Counted from the first letter of the stretch, positions 12,942-25,337 are shown. The stretch is DNA of 64,000 bases from Rhabditoides inermis (GCA_963966185.1 CAWZYM010000392.1:721001-785000), one strand, 5' to 3'. The notes: generated by a model from the letters alone, not told the origin. Program-made: numbers and translations.

Positions 12942-14139
12942 GCGTGGACTCGGTGGGCGGATCCTGCGTATTGTTTGCTCACACACACGGCTTGGCCGAA
13001 CAGATTTCTATATTAGGTACCCTTTTTGTTTGTGTCATTCATTGTATATATACGCCCCCCGTTCACCTCATAATAATAACAAGGTGCCATGTTGTGATAA
13101 TTATGGTAGCGTAGATGGACTAGGTGCCGTATTCTGACCGAGAAAGAGATCTGACTGCGAAGCGCCCCGCCGCCTCGCAGTGCGCGTGCCTTCCCCCTTC
13201 CTCGCACAGATTGTATTGATTGATTATTGATTGCCCGGCATTTCTGGCAGATGAGAGATTTCTATATATATGTTCAGCGCGTGCCTCGTTTTCTCTCTAT
13301 GTGTTTGTGTGATCGTCGGTCCAGGAATTCCGTTCTTGTTGAGATTGTCTTTGTCTCCTCTCTTCCTTCCTTCCATCTGCTCCCGTTCTCTCGCCCCATT
13401 ATCCATGTCCCTGCTACCTTCACCCTATTAGTCCTCTCTGCAACATCTATATATTGCATCTTGATTAACGAATAAATCATTTATACGTGTCAGTTGGGTC
13501 GTGAAATCGCTTCCATTACACTGAACGTAATACATGCATTAAAGGGAGTGTACCCTCTGGTTTTCGAAGTTGAGTTAGCATCGGATTGTGAAAATACATT
13601 AAAAAAAACACTTTTGTCAATTGAACCATATGCCGCAAATGGCGCCATACAAAATCATGGCGTACTCTCCAATGTTGTTTGAAAAGTCCTCCTCCGACTT
13701 GCATGCGATGAGCCTTGTACTCGCTGGAAAGTCTATAAACAATTTGTGCTCCTCTCGCGCTCTCATTAGCCATGAAACTTACAAATGCCACTTTCGATAG
13801 GGTTCTTCGAATCCCTGTGCTAGCAGAACGGCCGGTGCGTGCGCGACATGGCCAGTGGATTCATATCAGGAAACATCTGAATCTGAATGGAGATTAACGC
13901 TGAAACTATGCACCTATACAAACATGTCGATATTGTAATGGATCAAAGATACCAATTCATGCAATCACATCAAGTGAATGGGTGTGTGGTAGAGATGTTC
14001 TCGAGGTGGTTAACCTTTTTCGACAGACACGCCGAACACGCCGAACGAGTCATAATGAATGAATGATAATAAAAATGAGTTATTTATTTTATCGTTCTCT
14101 CTCTCTCTCTCTCTCTCTAATGATTAGAAGTGTGTGCTC
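12942..14139. other. 3' UTR of the zinc-finger gene and convergent intergenic DNA
   Basis: The zinc-finger 3' UTR runs to an AATAAA near 13470. The minus-strand operon ends at the other side, with AATAAA on the minus strand near 14085. A CT dinucleotide run occupies 14096-14118. No coding exon is supportable in 13.5-14.1 kb. Confidence 0.5.
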
Positions 14140-15450
14140 TTAATTACAAGCTTGCGTAGTGAGTTTCATCTCGAGATGACACAGTGATAATTCGCTTCGT
14201 CAACTTAAAAAAGATCATGATCTACACGATTGATTCTAGTAGAATGCAACTCACTGTGACAGGGTCGATGAGAGGGGCATGTCGAATATGTTGTTGCAAT
14301 GGGAGCCCTTGACACTGAAATGAAATGAATACTAGTGATATGTGCAAGCTTCTCATTCACCCCATCATTTCCGCCAGACTCATGATGCGTTCACGGAGGA
14401 GGGGTGGGTCCGAGTCGTTTTCAGTTGCACTCATTCTGCAAGGAGATGGAATCATAGGGTGATAATAGTACAACAATCGGAAGAGATATCGCATTGGCGA
14501 GCGAGAGTGATGTTGTTTGAGCAACAACACTGGTATATGAAAAATAAATGCATATATTACTACAAATGGATGAATCATTTTATTCAACTATACCATGTGA
14601 TATATATATATATATATATTCGTCTAGAAAGGTAACTACGCAAGGGATAGGGCTGCTGGCCGTTCTCGACAATGGAGACTTGTCGCGCTTCATTGGCCAG
14701 ATCTGCTGCGTCTTGTGCACGAGATGCTTCATCTCCCTCTCCCTCCTCTCGATCATCTTCCTCGTCATCCTCGTCGCTCACTCTTATCCATCTCAGTAGC
14801 GCTCTTTCCGACATTGTTCTGTCAGAAGATGTTTCGCTGTTGTCCGCATCTATCACAAGATCATCAAGAGGGACTTGCGGGAGAGACGAATAAGACGTGT
14901 CGGAGAGTCGGTCGACAGGGCCGCGATGCTCCTGACTGTACTCGTCCACCATCTGCGCCAACGTCTTGTTCGAATCTTCTTCATCTGAATGTATCAATTT
15001 GATGCCTATTAAATCGAGAGTGGCCTACCAGTTGTGTCAGACATGATGAACGTCGTGTTGTGGTCGTCGCAGTCCTCCTCGTCCTCGTCATCCTCCTCCA
15101 CTTCCTCCTCCTGTTCCTCCTCCACGTGCTTCTTGTCCGGGTGTGTCATTGCATCGGTGAGAGATGGTGTAGGAATGACTGAAATATGTGTTGCTCCCGT
15201 GTACTGTATCTCCCAGGGCAGATCTAGCGAATCGACCGACACATTTTGAACTGAAATGAGCTAGAAAGATTGAGAGAGATAGAGAGAGGAAGAGAGACTC
15301 ACCCTTAGGTTCATTGAGTGTAAATTCGATTGATTCGTCAAGCGAATCAATCGCTCCTGTGCCGGATGTGGGCTGCGGCGGTGGGTTGGTGCGAGTGATG
15401 ACGAGGGGCTCGTCGAACGAGTCTTGCTCATTCTCCTCGTCCTTGGCCAT
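14140..15450 (-). CDS. Acidic Ser/Asp/Glu-rich protein, third gene of a candidate operon
   Basis: Seven phase-consistent exons: 15303-15450, 15029-15250, 14640-14984, 14472-14529, 14361-14435, 14255-14314, 14140-14194. The ATG directly follows an acceptor (gaaaacag|ATG), as expected for trans-splicing. The protein (about 320 aa) is very acidic: residues 80-105 hold a run of Glu and Asp (HVEEEQEEEVEEDDEDEED), and repeated S-L-D-x-x-(I/L) and S-S-D motifs suggest casein-kinase-type phosphorylation sites. No folded domain is apparent. The 3' end is uncertain: an alternative acceptor nine bases earlier gives an immediate stop at 14200-14202. AATAAA lies about 60 nt beyond the end. The function is unknown. 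Confidence 0.65.
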
Positions 15451-15597
15451 CTGTTTTCATGTAGACCAACTGCATACCAACTTTGAATAGAGAGATATTC
15501 GCTCGCGCGACATGATGCGGATAATTACACAACATGATTGGACGAAAAGCATACAAATCTCGTGATATCAATTAATATTAACCTTTATCGTGTGAAT

Positions 15598-16359
15598 TTA
15601 GCGGAACCAATGGGTGATGGGGTTGGAGGTGGAGACTCTGTACCCGGGCGGGTCAGTCGTCTGCAGGTGGGCCAATTCCGCTGCCAACTTGTCCATCTTC
15701 TTCTGCATCTTGGCGATCTTGTCACCGATGCGGTCGCCGCGGCGCATCCAATGTTCGAACAGCTTGTGTTCCTTCCTGTCAATCCAGCGAATCAAGACCT
15801 CCGTGTCGAGCGCGATGCGAGCTGTCATTGTCTCGCGATCGGCACTCGCCATGTTCTTCTCCCGCCATTCCCACTCGCGCTGCCCCGCCGCAAACTTTTC
15901 GTCCTTGTTCACGAACTCCTCCTCGAAGTAGAAAATCCTGCTTATCGGGTACAATCGGACGGTGCCGTTCTTGTCCTTGATGTAGATGGGCTGTTCACAC
16001 GGGTGAACATTGCTGCCCCACACGCCGTATACGCAACTGCAAAAGGGTACATTTGAAAAGTAGATGAGAGAGAGAGAGAGAAAGAGAGGGTGAGATACTC
16101 ACTTAGAGTAGGCGCACAGGGACACCTGCCCAGCACCACACTCGATCATGGCCGTTCCTGCCATAGAGTTCTCGCCTCTTCCGTAGCCGTCGAATTTTCC
16201 CGCCTCTTCTGTATCGATAAATTAGTGTTGATGAAAAATGGACATATCATCTCACTCACCATATCTATCCCTTTGCAACTTGTACACCGTCTGGTGGTGT
16301 TCCAGACGGAGCCTGAAGAGGGACGAACATGCTGGCGATTCTGTAAATACGATTAGCAT
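15598..16359 (-). CDS. Uncharacterised protein, paralogue of its upstream neighbour (second operon gene)
   Basis: Three exons, 16260-16359, 16103-16208, 15598-16036; 214 aa. It shares intron positions and phases (1, then 2) with the gene at 16468-17213, plus the core IECGAG-x-V-x-L-x-x-Y straddling the second intron. The N-terminal half appears globular and beta-rich. Residues 110-200 are predicted coiled coil: charged and helical, with heptad-like Lys/Glu/Leu spacing (RIGDKIAKMQKKMDKLAAEL). An acceptor (attatctcag) lies about 30 nt before the ATG and only about 80 nt after the stop of the preceding gene, the spacing of SL2-type operon genes. No known domain is recognised. The pair probably arose by tandem duplication and then diverged strongly. 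Confidence 0.72.
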
Positions 16360-16467
16360 GATACGATATTGTCGAATTGATAAATAGACTGAGATAATCG
16401 TTTCACACGAAGTGTCTCTCAACACGTTGCAAGATTGGGTCATGTCATCAATATATATGAAAACGTT

Positions 16468-17213
16468 TTATTGACAGTATGGGTTGTTGTGGGGGTCGAC
16501 AAATCCGCGAGGATTCGTGGGCTTGACCTTCTCCGGACGGAGCTCCTCGATGGTGGAGCGCAGCTTCTCCATCTCGGCCTCGATGCACTCGATCCGATCG
16601 AAGTGAGCAGTGTACAGCTGCTCCTTTCGCTTCAGCACGTAGCGATCGACGCGCATCTCGTTATCCTCCATGGCAATGCGCGCACTGCGCCACTTCTCCA
16701 GACTGGCCACCTTCTCCCAGCGCATGTCGAGTGAGGAGTAGCGCGCGCGCGCTCTCTGCTTCTGACGAAGAAGAACGTGGTGCTGTACCGGCGCATCGAG
16801 CACCACGTGCGCCCTCGACACAGCCACATACACCACCGTCCCTCTCTCGCCCTCCACTGCGACCACCTGTTCAAAGCGCTGAACATACTCGCGGTCTTGG
16901 TAGCGACGGCTGCAATGAAGAGATAACTATGTGTCCTGTTTTAATGATTCACGAACGGACAATGAAACTCACTTGGCATACGGCGCCAACCGTACACGTC
17001 CCGCCCCGCATTCGATACGAATGAAGGCGGGACGCTTGGCGCATACCTTCTGCACCGAACCGATCCGAACTGAAATAGAAGTGTACTTTGCGTGAGAAAA
17101 AAAATGACACCATTGTTTTACTCACCGAGATGGCCGGCGTTGTCTTCCACATGGACATGGACAACCTTGTGCTTCCACTCCGTCTCCGGCAGGCAAATGA
17201 GAGAAGTAATCAT
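16468..17213 (-). CDS. Uncharacterised protein, first gene of a candidate operon
   Basis: Three exons, 17126-17213, 16973-17069, 16468-16909; 208 aa. The acceptor ctctttacag ends one base before the ATG. The N-terminal half carries two similar-looking strands-rich segments around FIRIECGAGRVRLAPYAN. The C-terminal half (about residues 115-190) is a charged helix, probably coiled coil, with EKLRSTIEELRPEKVKP near its end. Intron phases and the IECGAG core match the next gene. The stop codon TAA is embedded in the polyadenylation signal (caaTAAaa), so the 3' UTR may be only a few bases long. Function is unknown; shared architecture suggests that the two proteins could form a heteromer through their coiled coils, which is inference. 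Confidence 0.72.
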
Positions 17214-17634
17214 CCTGTAAAGAGATATCAGCAATGCAACCGTCAAAGGGGTGAGATAACTCGGTAAAGAGTAATGATGACAATGCAACATTTTAATCCA
17301 CGAGACATATACACATTTTGATTGTAAATGTTTATACTTTCATCAATGTCTTTTTCAGATGGGTTGTTTCTTTCGACTGATGGCAACGAGGGTAGAGCAG
17401 AGCGAGCAAAAGACGGTTAGGTGAGGATATCTGAAAATATCAGCATTAGTGGATTAATACCAGCATCAGTTGCTACTCAAATTGATAATGCTCTCTGTTT
17501 TCTCTACCACTCTATTATTCATTCGTTACATGGATACGGTAGTCCATTGCTAGTATGGAAAGACCACAAGATTCCTTTTGTATTCATTCCTAATCTTTCA
17601 ATATATATATATATATATAATTGTTTGAACAATT

Positions 17635-18377
17635 AGAGGGCGCAGCGCACCCTCTCGGCTCAGGATAGGGCTCGCGCCAGAATTTCCAAGAAGCGATATC
17701 GAAAGGTCCTGTTAGCGCCAGTGCGAAGTCATCCAATGCATGGTAGTTTGATTCGCACCATTCCGTACGCCAGATCACTAGTCGGTGGCATCTTGTATCT
17801 TTTCTGCGAAAGAAGTTATGAGCAATCTCGAGCACCCATGAGGTGAGAGGCTAGCGTGTGGGGGGTGGGTCGGTGGGTGTCGTTTCCAGTCACGGCAGAC
17901 AGGCAGAGGACGCGCGCAGAGAGCACGTCGTTAAAGTTCCCGCCAATTCTCCAGTTCAAATAACCCCGCACCAATCGTGCGCAAAGGCGATTTTGAACCG
18001 GTCGCGCGCAAGCAGCGCAATTTGGAATATACAAAAGCAATCCTTGATCGATGTCCTAGTCATCCAATATGATCCAAATATCGTAAATTGTTTGCCACAG
18101 CGTATACAACATGGAGAATTGGAGAGGACTTTTACAGAGTACGCAGACGAAGAGCTTGCGTAGAGAGCACGCTGTTGGCGGAGAGCGCAGAGTGTGCACT
18201 TGCAATTTGACAGCCGTTCGAGAGATGTTCGAGAAAGGTTCATTGCAAGTAGAAATTTCTATGAAATTAAACAAAAACACATGTATTATCCGATAAAAAA
18301 GTACTTGCGTAAAGAAGGTCAGTTTGTCTTGACCCAATTCAACAAAAGCGCAAGCATAAATTTTACAACAGAATAAT
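17635..18377 (+). mobile_element. Dispersed element, compact copy
   Basis: This 740-bp unit matches the flanks of the satellite at 26.6-30.4 kb. Shared landmarks in order: a start hairpin in gagggcgcagcgc, ggctcgcgccagaatttcca, cgaaagaagttatgagcaat, gtgtcgtttccagtcacg, agagagcacgctgtt, aatttctatgaaatt and the tail aaaagcgcaagcataaat. It has no long open frame, so it is non-autonomous or regulatory in nature. Target-site duplications were not identified. In this copy the left and right halves are continuous across about 110 bp. Confidence 0.7.
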
Positions 18378-19559
18378 AAAGGGAGGGAGGGAGAGAGAGA
18401 AGCGGAGAGAGGTGCAGGATTGTGTTACTATTTGTAAAAAAAAGTTATTTTGGACTAAAACTGGCTGATTTGAGGAAGTGGTCCCTTAACTGACCAAGTT
18501 TACATAATGGACCAAAACTACCGATACCACCTTATAGAGCACCCTTGAAAACCCCCATGTGCACACATCCAGCTCCTAGGTCCCATCTATCCTAAAATCG
18601 TTCGATTCTTATACGGAACGTGTGGTATCTTGTTACCATCTCTCTCTTTACATTATTGTATTTCACGTGTTCTTAAAAAACCGTATAAATAAATTAATTG
18701 TATGTTTCCGTTCGGACGTGTGTTTGAGGTGCGACGCTGGCAGGTGGCAGCACAATAGGTATGAGACCTCTGTCGATTGAGGAAACAACGAGGGATTCAA
18801 AAAGTGACATGCCTGTTGAAAACCAACTCTGATAACATCCATATTCAATTATTTCTTTCATTATTGAATGAATCGAGTGGAGGTTTCAGGAATACGTCAC
18901 GGGAAGGAAGCCTTTCCCGCTGTTCACTTTACATTGATCCACAGACCGCACAAACACTCACAACACTAAAAGTTAGGACATACATGCGAATTGACAAAGT
19001 CGAGGAATGGGAGTGTGACAATTTTTCATTCCATTTTCTCCCTATATCGACATTTTAAATTAGGAAATGTTGAAAACTTACGGTAGCGATAAAGCAGCAC
19101 CAGCTCGTGGCGAGACCGGCAACGTTTACAACAAATTTTGACCTAGTTTCTCGCGCGAGTTGGTTCACGTGCATTTATTGTTCACGTGATCATTTCCACG
19201 CGAGTTGGTCAAAACAACTTTATCTGAAAACCGAAGAAATACAATACGTTATATCATTTGAAATCATGACACAAACGTATCAAAACAACAGTATTGTATA
19301 CTGATACATTTACTGAGTTACATAATATAATAAAAACATTACAATACAATACTGATATCAAAATATAACATCACCGCTCCATATCTTTCTTCTCTCGACA
19401 TCCCCCTCTTCTCTCCTCCATTGCTCCTCCTGTCGACTGCTCCCGCTTCGTCTCCTCCGCTCCTTCTAACAATACTCGTACTAGACGTCGTCGAGCTTGC
19501 GCTGAATTAATACATGATACATATTTAACAAGACTTTCTTTCACCATTACGCGTCTCTC

Positions 19560-20700
19560 ATCTTTCCCTCATCTCTCCCCCACCCACCTCGTTCTTGTTG
19601 GTTGAATTGAAGGCGACCGCAGCCACTTTGGACGACTTCTCCCTGTTTCTGTCCACGTTTCCGAGGGCGAGCTCGGTGCCGACGCGGTGACATCTCCAAC
19701 GCACTCGCGGCGAAGCACGTAGATGTCGTTCTATCCGGGCTGAAAAGGAAAAAGAAAGTTAAATGGCTGCTCCCAGCTCTCCCCCCTCTACGAATCACAT
19801 ATATAGATATAGTTGCGGTCTGCACCTCTGCCCATCAGCTCACCTTGAACTCTGCGAGGTTGCAGCAAGCCGCGGTTGCTGAGGGCCGTGGCTGGAGCTT
19901 TTCTTCGATCGTCTGGTCGTACTACATGTGCGCGATCGTCATCCTTTTCTGGATGAGAGTGCCGGTCTTGGAGCAGATGGTGGATGTGGATCCATGCATC
20001 TCGAAAGTCTCAAGGTTCTTCACCAGGCAGTTCTTGGCACACGGTGACGGTGGTGATGAGACCCTCGGATACGTTGGACACGATAACACCGATGAGGAAG
20101 ACAACGGCCAGGCCAGTGGCGACGGCGCGTCTCCAGCGAGTTCACGTACGTGCAGTCGAGCGAGTGGGTCTGCGGCTCAGACTCTCCGGTCAGGGAGAGT
20201 TGTCGACCTGCACACAGAGAAATACAATTTGAAGATGCTCATGCTATGTACCAAGAAATTTCATTCGTATTATCCCACTGTTCTTTGTATTTGCCCACCT
20301 TGAATCGAAGGCGGAGTGTACGTCGGCGGGGACGCGATCGCCTCCCTTGACCTCGACGATGTCTCCGACGTCCGACGACTAGCTCCTCGGTGCGGATCTG
20401 CTGCTTCTGTCCGTCGCGCTGCAAGAGGGCATGCGTAACACTCGCATCGAAGCACCGGAAAGTCGTCCGGGGTTCCGGGTGGAAGAAACAACAAAAAATT
20501 GACAGCTTCTGGCATCTCGTATTACGAATTTCAAATAAGAAGACGCCTCGGCCACCTCCACTTCGAACTCACCTCGAACTCGACGATGTTGCAGACGGTG
20601 CGCCCAGCTTCTTGCCGAACTTGATCCATTCGAGGGTGGTCTTTAGCTTCCGCGGTCTCACCGGCTGGGTGCGTGGGTAGTCGCGGCCGACCTCAACGAA
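19560..20700 (-). pseudogene. Na+/K+-ATPase alpha subunit pseudogene
   Basis: Minus-strand fragments match the P-type ATPase alpha chain in order: a TT-LEWIKFGK segment near 20650; EELVV and GDIVEVKGGDRVPADVR near 20300-20400; [17 protein letters not shown] near 20170; a membrane segment with VSEGL near 20070; [20 protein letters not shown] near 20000; ACCNLAEFK near 19860; LRRECVGD and AFNSTNKNE near 19590-19710. Inactivating lesions are plain. A one-base deletion disrupts SLTGES. The phosphorylation motif DKTGT has lost its Asp (ICSKTGT). A TAG follows AHM where the family has Trp, and a segment between VTVC and KNCLVKN is missing. Apparent donor and acceptor remnants remain between blocks, so it arose by DNA duplication rather than retrotransposition. 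Confidence 0.85.
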
Positions 20701-21463
20701 ATAAATACAGCAATGCTACGATACAACACAAACTGTCGTCATCATTGTGGAACAGGTTTGCACATCGATAAAGCGTAAATAACAAAACAAACAACAAACC
20801 ATTTTCTATCGACTCCATCCATCAACCGACCGTCGACGAACTGCTGGTCATAGCGAGTGTATGCAGTGCGTCCAGACCAGTTTCTGTACATAGACTATAT
20901 TAACATCATTCGAATAAAACAACTATAACAAAAACAATACACAACAACAACAACAAAGTAACAAAAAACAAAACAAACAAAAAACATTGAAAATGGCGGC
21001 AAATGATAATTAATAAAAGTAATCCGAGACACGAATTTCGCACTACGATACACAACCAAACACGCATATTTCAAAAAAAAAACATTTTCGTCATTCTAGA
21101 AGAATGAATCGAAAGTTAAAGATATGTCTGATCTAGACCAAAACCTTTTGATCTAGACCGAAATGATTCTGATCTAGACCAAAACCTTATCAAAACGTAT
21201 CGATATATCTCTACACTATATTATTTTTTATGTTATGTATTGTTTTTTATGAGATACGAATTCATAGATGCTTTTCAGGAAAGTGTTGGAGGCTGAGCCG
21301 CACCAACAAGCAGCTCATCGGCCCGCACAGTGCAAGTGTCAGCTCGCTTGCCGACAAGTTCCTCAAGCCACCTGTCGGACAACCCTCCTCACCCCACTCA
21401 CTTGCTCACTCTCATTCTCTCTCTCTCTCACCTACTCACTCACTATTTCTTTTAACCGTCTTT

Positions 21464-21466
<3 letters not shown>

Positions 21467-21509
<43 letters not shown>
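21467..21509. repeat. CT dinucleotide microsatellite
   Basis: About 43 bp of uninterrupted CT repeat in intergenic CT-rich DNA. Confidence 0.9.
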
Positions 21510-23167
21510 AAAGAGAGTGCCTCCTATTCCCTGATTATTCCCCACAAACTTCTGTTTCAAACAATAAATTAGATACTGATCACTGATGTCTCTAAAGAGA
21601 TGAATGTACGAGTGCAATGATTGGTGATTGGTAGTGGGTGACTAGGATTGTGAGTGGATGCTAATGTAATATCCGGAGGGGCGCACCGGTCAATGCCATA
21701 TCATATTATGTCATGTCAGCCAGTCTTGTTTATTCGACCTCACAGACATTTCAACATAGTGTAGTGCACTGCTTCTCCCTTTCTTCTCCTCTCCTCTTTT
21801 CCCTTCGACAAGAGTGCCTTCTTGATTATTCCCACACTGCCCTCTTTTCTCCTTCGTCACTGAATAATTTCCAGAGTGTGATATCGGAATGCGTAATGTG
21901 ATAACATTCGACCTCTTTTATGCAGTGTGTCCCGACCACTCTCCTTCTAGCTCTCTACCTCACTCCTTTCAACCCTCTGACTCTTTTGTGTTCTATATAG
22001 ACATGAACTCAAGCAGTTGAGCACATGATTACATGCTTGCTAATAAAGCATTCCGGTTTATGGGGTCTCTTTCTACTTGTGTCGACCGCGCCTTGTGGCC
22101 GGACCCCCCTCGTTCAAAAGTCTCGAGCCGCCTTCTCCCCTCCTTTTCCTCCTTCCTCGCCAGTCTACAGTACTCTCTGTTTTGCTTTCTTTCCGGAAAT
22201 GACGATTGCGGGCCTTTGCTTTGTAGAGTGAGTAACATGAATTGATGCATTCTCTCATCCATTTTCATTCGCTTTACAGTTGACTGCGTTTGTATATGTG
22301 AGTGGGTAGCGGGGAGGGTTGAAGGCGGAGGAGGAGGAGTAGGAGGAGGAGTGGGAGGAGCTGCGTCGCTGCGCCATTCCAATACATGTCCTCACTTTCT
22401 CATCGCCTTACCATCTTACCAAAAGTATAACACAACTCATCAGCCATATATATGTGTGAGACAAGTTTGATGAGTTTGACAGGCGTGGCTGGCAATGTTT
22501 TCATCTCGCATATGACTCGATTCCTTCTTTCCCACCATCTCCTCACATTATTCAATCGAGCGAATTCATTCCCGCACTCTGATGTCATTAATCGCGTGTC
22601 CGCTGCCACTTCCTTCACTCACTCATCATGCATGTATATATCCACTCTATCCCATATCCCCATATCCTACCATGTCTTCCGCACTCACGTAATTCATTCC
22701 AATCATAACTATGCCCCTTCCGTTTCAAAATGTGCAGGGGTGCAGGAATGTTCTTTGCATGTTCGTGGTTGTGTCATGAATGGCTGAGGGGAGGTGGGGG
22801 TTGATTGAGTGAGGGGGCGAGATCACGCATTGTCCTCTCGTCGTGCACAATGGCTATAGCCGCCTAGTTGGGCGGCGGCGCTGCCAGCTTCCTCGTTCCT
22901 TCCAATCGCCTCTTATGCAGCCACTTTCCGCGTCATTTTCTCATTCCCCTCCCACCCGTCTGATCAGAACAGGAAATAACACGAGCTTCTGTGTCCGTCG
23001 ATTGTTTGTCGAGATGAGCCCAGGCCCCGTCGCTTCTATATTTCCGATTGTTGACGTGTTGCAGTGGTTGTTTCATTGTGTGAATCTGGTTGCATCCATC
23101 CATCCATCCATACACCCCTCCCCCTTCTTCCCGCGATCACTCTCTCCAATTGCCTATGAATGCTGTC

Positions 23168-23243
23168 GAGTGAGTGAGTGAGTGAGTGAGTGAGTGAGTG
23201 AGTGAGTGAGTGAGTGAGTGAGCGAGTGAGTGAGTGAGTGAGT
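23168..23243. repeat. TGAG tetranucleotide array
   Basis: About 19 units of gtga/tgag with a single c substitution near 23222. It lies in intergenic DNA; the unit matches the consensus splice donor (GTGAGT) over and over, so it could act as a decoy donor array if transcribed. Confidence 0.9.
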
Positions 23244-24272
23244 ATGTGTGTGTGGGGTCGGTGCTGTCCACTCACTCGAAAACTCTGTCACCATTCCTCG
23301 TTTTCACCCGGCTTCGTTGCATTCGAGATTGTTTTCTAACTGTTCGATGAGAATGCATGGCTTCTCTCCACCCTCTCCTCCTCCCTCGCTCTCTCTCCTA
23401 TTCTCAGCCCGATTACTCCAATTGTTTTGATAATCCGATCCGACGCGTGCCTCCCTATAGTCATCCTCCAAAAAATGTAATAATAATCACTCGTCACTGT
23501 GACCGTGTCTGTATGCGCCTGTGCCTCAATTGCCATTCTCTAGACTATTCGATTACCTCCCCTGTGGCTCTAAACTCTCTCTTTCCCTTCTCTCTCTACT
23601 CTGTCCCTCTGGTATGTGCATATACCGTTAGTGTGTGTCAGTGATGGCTAGTATATGGGTGCATCAGGTGTCTACTGTGTGTCGGATGACGCCATGTCTC
23701 TGGGGCTAATGATATCAAAGGGGGCACTCTGCCTGTCACACCCTACTGCAGAGTGGGGGTGGATATTGCACCGCGCTTCTTCTAGACGTCTCATCTCCTC
23801 TCTCTCTGTCCCATCTCTCACCTACTAACTCCTTATCTAATTATCATTTCACAGTCACACGTCATTTGGATTCTCGTCTGTAATGTTGTGTGAATGCAGT
23901 TGTTGAACTGCTTGGCAGTGTTTGAATGCATTTCACAATATCTCCCGCGTGCTGTGTGGCGTCTGCTATGCATTCCACCTTGCATGACCTTCTGCTCCTT
24001 CTCTTTTCTCACCCTCCTTTCTCCTCCTTTATCCCACTACAACGTCTCCTCACTACTACGCATAAATACACCGGAAATGTCTCATCCGATTTTTAAATGC
24101 GTGCATATTTTAAATCATCTCGTTCGGATGTGTATTAATAGGTTCACTATGACTAAATGTGATGATGTGAGTAGAAAGGAGTGGTTGGAGTGTTGTTGTG
24201 GAGAGGAGGGAGACATTTCGCATGCAAATCACCCTCGAATCAGTGAATCGAGAATGAGTGTCGTCGGCACTA

Positions 24273-24278
<6 letters not shown>

Positions 24279-24311
<33 letters not shown>
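24279..24311. repeat. CT dinucleotide microsatellite
   Basis: About 33 bp of CT repeat upstream of the prohormone gene. Confidence 0.9.
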
Positions 24312-24315
<4 letters not shown>

Positions 24316-24841
24316 GACTACCTTCCTAATTACCTCCGTGTATGCGTGACCTTTCAACCCTGAACTCTTTTTATACCCTCTTACTGATCTATGTTTACCA
24401 CTGATCACTCTTTCATTTCTCATAGTCTTCTTGCAACGCCACGCGAGAATCTGCAATATTTACAGCAATATTCCGACAAAACCATGTACGCCATATAATA
24501 ATCTGATCGTCTTTTGAGATTAGAAATCTTGTGTGTGCAGGCATTCTAGCGTTGTGTGAGGCTCGCTTATATGTTATACACATAACATTACCATTAGATT
24601 ATACGAGCCACTCTAACGAGGTGACGGTGGGAGAAGGCGCGGTGACAAATGAATGCACTACACGATTCGACCGATCGAGTCCCCCTCCCTCTCCTCCCTC
24701 TCCTCCCTCTCCTCCCTCTCCTCCCTCTCTTTCATCACTCGATTAGGTGTTGTGTGTGTGAGGGTCTAATGTGTGTATTGGGTGAGAAGGTGTGGTTATG
24801 CGATGACTGTGTGAGTCGTGTCAGCGTCGAATGCTTCGAGC

Positions 24842-24844
<3 letters not shown>

Positions 24845-24890
<46 letters not shown>
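24845..24890. repeat. CT dinucleotide microsatellite
   Basis: About 46 bp of uninterrupted CT repeat, the longest in this intergenic block; a short CTCCCT pentad/hexad run lies just upstream at 24680-24728. Confidence 0.9.
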
Positions 24891-24891
<1 letters not shown>

Positions 24892-25337
24892 ATCTCATCA
24901 TATCCCTCCCTTCTCTCGCCTTGCCCTGCTTCCGCCTGTCCGCACCTCTACACTAGCAATCACCCCCTCTACCCCTCTCCTAATTTCACACTCTGCCCTT
25001 TCTCGCACGAATTCTTTTCTCATCCCGTCATTTGTGTGTCGCCAATTGTATCTCCTCTTTTCCCGTGCTTGTGTGAAATGTTTTGCTGTCTCGAAGGGGC
25101 AATAACTGTGGCTGGCGGCCATGATGTGCCGAACTCTCCCTGCATTGTCTCCTCCGCCAGTGTTCCCCTAGATGCCCTCCTCTCGCTCTGCCGTTTCCCA
25201 ATCACTACCTACTATGTTGTGTAGAGTGTCACAGCAATATCCTTAGAATAGACTAGGTGCTAACAAAGTTTCGCTATGTGATTTGTAATGACGTGGCCGC
25301 GTAGGTGACACAGTGTCGTGTATTGTTTTGCAGACCG

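Larger units (their letters stand above)
14140..17213 (-). other. Candidate three-gene operon
   Basis: Three minus-strand genes follow each other with gaps of about 80 nt (stop 16468 to acceptor near 16388) and 147 nt (stop 15598 to acceptor at 15451). Each downstream gene begins right after a splice acceptor without a partner donor. In nematodes such spacing marks polycistronic units resolved by SL2-type trans-splicing. Co-expression of the paralogue pair and the acidic protein is inferred. Confidence 0.55.
17214..25337. other. Long gene-poor region with element, pseudogene and microsatellites
   Basis: Apart from the element at 17635-18377 and the ATPase relic at 19560-20700, I see no complete gene. 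A possible isolated exon at 21278-21375 follows the acceptor gatgcttttcag and reads as an ordinary peptide (WRLSRTNKQLIGPHSASVSS), but no partner exon was found. From 21.4 to 25.2 kb the DNA is CT-rich, with several dinucleotide runs and a TGAG tetranucleotide array; it probably includes the promoter of the prohormone gene. Confidence 0.45.

Noticed and set aside
13800..13830. tRNA-like sequence ttcgaatccc
   Set aside because: Only a T-loop-like decamer; no matching cloverleaf arms or B-box spacing could be found.
14584..14640. C-terminal extension of the acidic protein ending in alternating Ile-Tyr
   Set aside because: It translates a TA dinucleotide run; a donor at 14639 joins instead to a phase-matched exon chain downstream.
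23168..23243. TGAG array as a CRISPR or regulatory repeat
   Set aside because: Units are 4 bp with no spacers; it is a simple microsatellite in eukaryotic DNA.
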